Origin: Archilochus colubris
Lineage: Eukaryota; Chordata; Aves; Apodiformes; Trochilidae
Direction: 5' to 3'
DNA length: 64,000 nucleotides
Assembly (NCBI GenBank): GCA_023079485.1
Contig: CM041089.1
Coordinates: forward strand, 15,037,660-15,101,659
Positions 57,372 to 64,000 of this stretch are shown in pieces. The first letter of the stretch is position 1. Each line of letters starts with the position of its first letter. The notes below the pieces were generated by a model, which was not told the origin of the DNA, searched no databases, and saw only the letters and a list, made by a program, of their open reading frames with translations. The position numbers and the translations under genes are program-made.

Positions 57372-60300
57372 GCTGGTGCTGTATCTGAACAACTAACAAA
57401 AATATTTTTTCTGCCTTCCTGGTCTCAAAACTACCCCTGTAAGATGCTAAACCCTGCAGTAACAGAGGTGCAAGAAAAAAAGGTGTCTACAGTCACACAT
57501 ATTAAATCACAAACCATTTTCCTTTGTTTCAGGTGCTGATGTATCCAAACCAGTCCAGATTTGCTTCAGCTTATACTCCTAATGCTTCCCAAAAACAGAT
57601 AAATGAAGCAGATAAATGAAGCAGGCAAGGACAGAATTTGTTTAATTCCTCCTTCATTCCTATTTAATTAATACTTCCCTCCCCTAAATTTACCTATTTC
57701 AGGTTTCCAAAATGTGGAATCATGTGACAGAAGCCAACCTTTTCCCTTTCTGAGAAAGTCATGGACAAAGTAAACTCCATTTTGCTAGATGGGAATGCTG
57801 CAGAGATGTATTTGACCTATTTTTTGTCACTTGACAGAAATATTCCATTTTTCTAATGTTTCATTTTGTTTTGTTTTGTTTTTCCAGGAGAGGAAAAATT
57901 CTTATGCCAGCCCTGGGAACATTAAGGTAAAATTACAAGGCACCAAAATTATTCTCCTCACTAAATTTTTGTTGGGTAAAGCAACCTCTCAGCAAAGAAC
58001 AGCTGGAGCTTGAGTTATCCACAAGGAGAACAGAACATTGGACTTGATTCCATGTCCTTCTCACGGGATTTGCTCTTGGCAAACTGTCTGTGTGGTTTAT
58101 GTCAGAAGGGACACATGGTTTGCATATGGATCCAATGCTCATGCTGAAGTAACTCTTCAGCAGTGATGGGGCACAGAAGGAATGAGCATCCCATGAATTA
58201 AAAAAGAAATGTCCCTAAGAACCACCTTCCATCAGGAGATGCCTGTCACATCTCCACATATCTCTTCAATACAACCAAAGCCAGTAATGGGAACAAATCA
58301 GTATTAGCTTCTGGAATCAGGCAAGTAGAACAGTGCCACTGAATTAAAATCTACAAACAAAAATTTGAAACAAGCACGTTTTGGGGTCCTATTTTTCCCC
58401 ATGTTCTTTGGATCATTTTAGAAGAGACACTATTTTTTCCAGGTGTGAGACAATTACTACAGGTAACATGTAAGTACAAGCAACACCTCAGTCAGAATGT
58501 TCTGCAGAAATCAGTATCAATCAGGAATTTTCCATGATACTGTACTTTAAAACAAACAAGCAAAAACTTTTACAGAAACAGAGCCTGGAAGGTGAAAAAA
58601 ATGTGTTTTTTTTTCTGTTCTACCACTTTAAACAAAGCATTCCATTTCTCTTCACATGGAGACACTGTTCAGTGAGAGAGCTGCAAATACCTTTATTCTG
58701 GATTCAGAAATCTGTAGTGGATGAGGGAAATTCCTTCTTCCCTTATGACAGGTGCAGACTGCACAGAAGAACCTGGTCCACTGGTATTTATCATGGATCT
58801 ATAGATAATAAACAGTATATTTTTGTTTTGGGTAGCCACATGGGATTGAATCAGCTGTAACAACTACCTCTTATTTTGCCATTTAGGGGAACTGAGGGAC
58901 CAAGAGCATTAGGCAGCTTGCCATGCTTCATGGAGCAAATATCTCAGAACTTGCAAAAATAATGCAGTAAGAGGGAGAAATACCACAGATCATAAGTCCC
59001 AGGGACCCCATAGTCTCACTCTGCTCTGCTACTCTGTATGGGCAGGAAAAGCCTGGCTACAATAGGGAGAGAAGGGAGATGTGCTGAAGCACAGCACTAA
59101 TACATAACCAGTAAACTTCCTTGTTCTTATGACAAAAGAAAACAAAAAATCCTTCCTAATGTAAGGGAACAGCAATGGAGCTGTGGGAAGACAGTAACAA
59201 CTCCGCCCTCCAAAGCTTGAAAATGCTGATGATAAATACAACTTAAGAGCAATACTTGCCTGGATTGTATTTTTTTGCACAGCAACCTTCATGGCTGGCA
59301 TCCTTCACTGGATACAAAGGAAGCAAGTACACACAGAGAAACAAGCAAAAAACCTCCAGCCCACCTAACTTCAGTTTGAAAAGGAGAGGTGGATTCAAAT
59401 ACAACTTGAAAGGAAATGGAGGAGCCTGTTTCAGAACTGACCTGGAAGCTGCAAATCATGGACAGACTGTGGTCCAGCTGGGCATCTGCTCTGTGCATGC
59501 TTCCTACACAGCTGAAGGTAAGCAAGGAGAGTCAAGCATTTGGAATCCACAGGCAATTTTAAAAGCATCCAAAGGACAGGATCTCATTCCTGGTAGGAAA
59601 AAAGGAGGAAAAAAATGGGTATTTTTTCCCTGTTTCTTGATAATTTGCTGTTCATTTATGTATCTAACCTAACCAGACCATGATGTGATTCAGTCCATTA
59701 CACTAAAAGCAGTAATGGGCTTACTGAAATCAGTAAACTCATAATGACTTCAAGAGTCTTCACCTCAAGGCAGTCAACAATTTCTGGAGTCTGTTTTGCT
59801 TACATTTCTAACCTTTTTTTCTGTACAAATAACACCTGCCTTCTATTCATACCTCTTAAGTGGAGGCAGCTCACTCAGGCAGGCAGATGTTGGTGCAGAA
59901 AAGCAGGAGTAAAGCTGCATTTGTTGGGTAACAAAGCAGAATTCCTTGCTGAGGACGATTGCAACACTCACCTGAAGACTCATAAAATCTATCAAGACAC
60001 CAAACTGATCTCAGAGAAGGGAGAAGGCTGGAAGCATTTTCTCTGGCATCTAGCTGGCATCCAAGCACTAAGTGTAAACTCTGTCAAGAAATTCTGCATC
60101 TTTAGCAAAAAAAATACAGTTATTTGCAAATGAATTCTGACTGATCCTTCCTGCTGTGCAATTCCTCATAATTTATTCTCATCTCCCTCTACAGCTTACA
60201 TTACTTTTTAGGAATTTATTCCTTGTTTGAGAAAAAGGATTTACTATCATCCTAATCACTTTTTGTGTTTGTATGTTTGTTTGGGGGAGGGGTTGTTAGA

Positions 60301-62640
60301 TCTTTAGGAGGGAAGGGGGAAAGAATGGAAATCAATATTATTTAATTTGTGTGCCTATGCTTATATTTTTGGTAAAAGTATGATAAACTAAGAAAATACT
60401 CAGAAAATTCTCCTTTTCACCGTGTGGGAACTTTATGGAGCAAAGGATTGGTTTTCTCCTTGAACAATGTTATGAAATTGGACAATCTCTTCCCTGTTTC
60501 CAGGTGCCTTTTCTACCTTCCTGGACCTATTGCATTCTTCCTGAACAGAAAAATCCAGTTATTATTAGAGGTAGCTCTTATTCCTGCTTAGCACACAGCC
60601 TTATTCTATTTTTTTTTTGTTTTGGACACAACCTCATGTGCACAGAGGCAGTGAGTACAACACTGAGTGACAGAGGTTCCAGAAGATATTTACATTATTT
60701 GTATTTGATGGTGGGGGGAGGAAACAGCAAAACCAGGACTTGGGTGAACCTCTGTGGCTATTGATTATCTTATTTCAAAAATAGAGGAAAGGGTTGCTGT
60801 TGATACACATTCATGTAGAAAATCTGATTTTTCTGCAGGCAGGGAGCTGAGTCTTTATACTCAAAATTCCTGCACCATGCCCCTCTATTAGACTCACAGA
60901 AGAGACCTCTATAATAATGCAGAAATACAAACAATCTGCAGACCCTAAGTGAATATAAGGATGTAATTTACTCTAGGATTTCTGCAGCTGTCAATAAATC
61001 ACTCAAGCTAGAGTCTGGCAGATTATGGTATCAGCAGATACCTTCAAGTGAATTACAGCCATTAATCTACAGAAAAGAGGACATTTTTCATCTATTATTT
61101 ACCATCTGTTACTAAGAATATATTCATTTTTTTTATAAATTAGTAAGTTTTTATTGAAGAGATCTTTAATTTTATTCCTGTGTACATTCATTTGCAATGC
61201 TTACCTTTGGGTTTCCAATCACCAGTGAAAACTGAGTTGTGACATAACCAGAGGTATGGCTGCACAGCAAAGCAGAGTGGCTCCTGCTCAAGGCCACAGA
61301 TGGAAGGAACTGATCCCCTCAAAGATGTCACAGGAAGATATTTACTCGCTTAGCACACAAACAAAACAAATTCTCTGTGTGCCCATGAAACAGAAGAAGT
61401 GTTGCTTGCAGTGTGAAGCCTGTTACCCCTTTGCACGAGATTATTTTTCCCCCAGTAGTAAAAATAATGGCAATAGAGCATCTGCTTGCTGGAAACAGGA
61501 GATAAAAGATTACCATGTGTGGAGGATCAAGCTCATTACACCAGACAATTTACTTTGGCTCCTTCCTTGTTCTTCCATTTCCTCATGATTTTACTTCACT
61601 GGGTAATAGTGCTGAGCTCTGAAAATTGGCAGAATTGTTGGGAAAGATTTGGGCACAGTATTTCCAGTTTAAAATTCCAGTATAAATGACATATAAGTTG
61701 TAGCACAACATGTGCTACGCTTTAAACATTTTCCAGGTGCATTATTGTCTACCAGGCTTGCAAAAAAGCCAGAACATACATGGCAACTCAGCTTTGTTCT
61801 TGGCACATTAACACTCCCAGGTGTCTGTGTCAGAAACACAGGGGCTGTGTAACCATATTGCACAACAAAAGCAAAAAAACCAAAGGAAAAAGTCAACTGG
61901 CTAAGTGAAACTCTCAAATAAGTGATGGACTTCTCAGCTGTGGTTTGTAGTCCTCCAAATCACCCCTTGCCACAGTTTTTAAGTCAGATTTGCAAGTAAA
62001 GTAAGACTGGACATACATGCATACAGAAAAAAAACACCCTTATCATTTGCTCAGCTAGAGCTCTGCCTCTTTCATCTTAATCTGGATTTGGCTTCCTATC
62101 ACTGGAAAGGTTTTGTTGCAGGGGCAGTTTTGAACAGGGAAGCTTAGGTCTGAGGGCTGGATTCTGACCCTACAGCTGTGAGCAGAAGTCTGGAAAAAAG
62201 ATAAAATAAGCTCCAGAGATGGCAGTGCATCAGCAGCCTCTACATGCAACTAAAGTCTGAAACGTTTTTAGTTGCTTCTTAAATGATACACATTTCCCCA
62301 AACCACTCACCAGAGATGTATTTTAATGACTGCAGTTTTCCAGTGAAAACTAGATGACAAAAAATATCTGCAATATTAGGACTGTACTGTGATAGCATAT
62401 CTGAGATGCTGAAGATGTTGTAGCTACTATTCCCAGAGTGGGAACATCTACAAAGTCAGCAAAAGAAATTTTCATCACTGTAACAATTTAGGAGTACTAC
62501 TTTGTGAATTAAAGACTACTGCTTCTTCCCAATGCACACTGAAATAACTCAGCCACTGCCTGGTGTACGCTTCAAGTATTTCAGACTGACAAGAAAAAAA
62601 AAAAATCTCTAGAGAAGTCACAAAATCACTACAGATATAA
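57372..62640. other. Unique AT-rich non-coding DNA, 5.3 kb
   Basis: No transposon recognised. One candidate exon at 59,283-59,517 is listed separately. Other open frames are short. Confidence 0.5.
59283..59517 (+). other. Candidate 235-bp exon (coding or lncRNA)
   Basis: The segment is bounded by a good acceptor (TTGTATTTTTTTGCACAG) and a strong donor (GCTGAAG then GTAAGC). One frame is open throughout, phase 0 at the start and phase 1 at the end, with a Lys/Arg-rich first half and a later stretch TDLEAANHGQTVVQLGICSV. No family is recognised. Both splice sites are better than most in the window, but a non-coding RNA exon or coincidence would look the same. Confidence 0.25.
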
Positions 62641-63050
62641 TCACAGAATGTCAGGGGTTGGAAGGGACCTCAAAAAATTGAGTCCAAAGCCCCTGCCAGA
62701 GCAGGATCAGTTGGTGCAGGGCAGAGAGGAAAATCTCCAGAGGAGACTCCAGAACCTCCCAGTGCCAGGGCTCCCTCACCTGTAGAGAAACAAGATAAAC
62801 CAGGTGCCTGGAGTTGCCAAAGAGTGGGTGTGAGTCCACCTGTGCCTGGTTAGGGCAGGCCCCCTATTACCAGGGGGCCAATAAAGGTGGGACACACACC
62901 CACAGAGAGAAGCTCACTCTGGTGCGAGGCAATGGAGAGGCCAGTGGAGCCTCAGGAGCAAGAAAGGCTCCTCCAGCTACATTCACCCTCACAGGGAAAA
63001 AGCTTTTCCTCATGTTTATGCAGAACCTGCTGTATCCTTGCAGCTTGCAT
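62641..63050 (-). mobile_element. CR1 LINE 3' end, split by a family A LTR
   Basis: The left part 62,641-62,780 begins TCACAGAATGTCAGGGGTTG and runs to GGGCTCCCTCACC. The right part resumes at 62,982 with TTCACCCTCACAGGG and AAAAAGCTTTTCCTCATG, and fades near 63,050. The pieces are collinear once the LTR is removed. 5'-truncated. Confidence 0.85.
62781..62981 (+). mobile_element. Solo family A LTR (201 bp) nested in CR1
   Basis: Starts TGTAGAGAAACAAG and ends CCAGCTACA. Hairpin at 62,858-62,879, then AATAAA at 62,880-62,885. A short deletion near 62,945 removes the CAGCTCGT segment. Flanking hexamers CTCACC (62,775-62,780) and TTCACC (62,982-62,987) match at five of six positions, a decayed target duplication. 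A solo LTR usually results from recombination between two LTRs. Confidence 0.92.
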
Positions 63051-64000
63051 TGATATGTGACCAAATGACATTTTGAAAAATAATCACCATCCTCTGAAAT
63101 TAACAGAAGTATCTTAACTGAGACCTTTCATGTTCCTGTGAGGGTTATGGTAATATTCATCTAGGAAGTGAAACCAACCTTCACACTATCTGTGGATCTT
63201 TCACACTACAAAAGAAATAATTTCTGAACCTGCATTAAGTTGGAGCCAGTCACACGTATCTGCTGGTTTCCAGAAAACACATGGGCACTTAGAATTGTTT
63301 CATGTAGTTGTCTAACTTAATCCTGAAGCATCCTATCATGATTTCACCATAGTCTAACCAACTTTTATTTTTAAAGTTAGTATTTTGTTCTATTAGATGA
63401 AAGACCTACAACGGGAAAAATGCTGTAATTTAGGAGAAATAAGAAATTCAGCTGCAATCAGACTGGAAAGTGTGGTTTTGTTTGGTTTTTAACTTTTATA
63501 AATGTTCCCAGAATAGCAGAGGAGGCAAGTTTTACATCAATGTATTCTGAAAACAAAAAACAAAACCAACCCAACCCCCCCCCCAAAAAAAAACAAACAA
63601 ACAAAAAAAAACCAAAAAACCAAAACAAAACCCCCATCCTTTCAGATGTAGGCAGGGCTTTTTCACCAGATCACCTGCTGAAGCCCATGGTGGGGACACA
63701 CACAGAGGGTTTTATGTTCATCCCTTCAACCACATTAAGGACTCTCTACCTTTGCTGGAGTTATGGAAAACTCTTGTTTCTGTGAAGGCTGAAGCCAGGA
63801 TCTTCCAGTCTAAAATTGGAGGGGACTGCAAGGTATTCCCATGAATATTCAGAGCAACTTGATGCATCCATCTATAAAACAATACACAGCTGCTGTTAAC
63901 TGGTATCACACTGTCCCTTCTTGCAATGGTGCAATAACCCATTCTGATTTAAAGCACATCTTCCAGAGGTTTATAACTTAAGAGTGGAAAGGTCTGTGCT
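63051..64000. other. Unique non-coding DNA
   Basis: No gene or transposon recognised. A C/A-rich low-complexity run (C10, then A-rich with CAAA units) lies at 63,549-63,634. Confidence 0.5.

Noticed and set aside
1..64000. CRISPR arrays, operons, bacterial promoters, tRNA or rRNA genes
   Set aside because: The sequence is vertebrate. No regularly spaced direct repeats, and no tRNA A/B-box clover-leaf or rRNA segments, were recognised on reading. A covariance-model scan (tRNAscan-SE, Infernal) would be decisive for small RNAs.

Overview
This window is vertebrate and almost certainly avian nuclear DNA. The main evidence is about a dozen CR1 (chicken repeat 1) LINE copies, several ending in the avian octamer-type tail (repeats of ATTCTATG, or CATAGAAT on the reverse strand), plus several families of endogenous-retrovirus LTRs. 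The form of the CR1 3' ends and the density of LTRs fit a neognath bird, perhaps a songbird, but the species cannot be fixed from this window. There is no bacterial-type gene organisation. I find no intact host protein-coding gene, so the window is intergenic or lies inside large introns. The longer open frames are shadows of repeats or low-complexity DNA. Four splice-bounded stretches could be real exons (27.0-27.3 kb, 37.76-37.93 kb reverse strand, 38.82-38.87 kb, 59.28-59.52 kb), all at low confidence.

Layout. 0-7 kb: unique AT-rich DNA with a short + strand CR1 tail (2.1-2.37 kb) and a 1.5 kb reverse-strand CR1 (4.53-6.08 kb). 7.0-8.2 kb: a GC-rich, CpG-island-like block with a purine-rich minisatellite and a nine-copy 14-bp minisatellite, running directly into a 5'-truncated LTR (family B). 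9.4-12.7 kb: a family C LTR split by a CR1, then a second CR1 carrying a 92-bp filler copied from the family C LTR type. 14.7-15.8 kb: a reverse-strand internally deleted ERV with a Lys-type primer-binding site and a perfect 5-bp target duplication. 16.95-19.9 kb: a CR1 tail, then a CR1 fragment covering the ORF1 esterase domain and part of the ORF2 endonuclease. 21.7-22.4 kb: a near-complete family B solo LTR. 23.15-23.83 kb: a GC-rich LTR-like block.

29.5-30.7 kb and 45.4-47.5 kb hold two copies of one internally deleted CR1 lineage. 36.6-37.5 kb and 50.9-51.9 kb hold two complete copies of a very short non-autonomous LTR element (family A, about 0.85 and 0.98 kb) with perfect 6-bp target duplications. 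A solo LTR of the same family lies at 62.8 kb inside a CR1. 41.1-41.66 kb is a roughly 565-bp polypyrimidine tract. 56.41-57.37 kb is a 959-bp foldback element with inverted arms of about 150 bp and flanking TA, which looks like an orphan DNA transposon.

The strongest candidates for something undescribed are the family A TRIM-like element (LTRs plus 435-568 bp of internal DNA without gag or pol, an internal peptide-like repeat, and an invariant hairpin against the AATAAA in all five LTRs), the foldback element, and the deletion-derivative CR1 lineage. All names here are working labels. No database search was possible.
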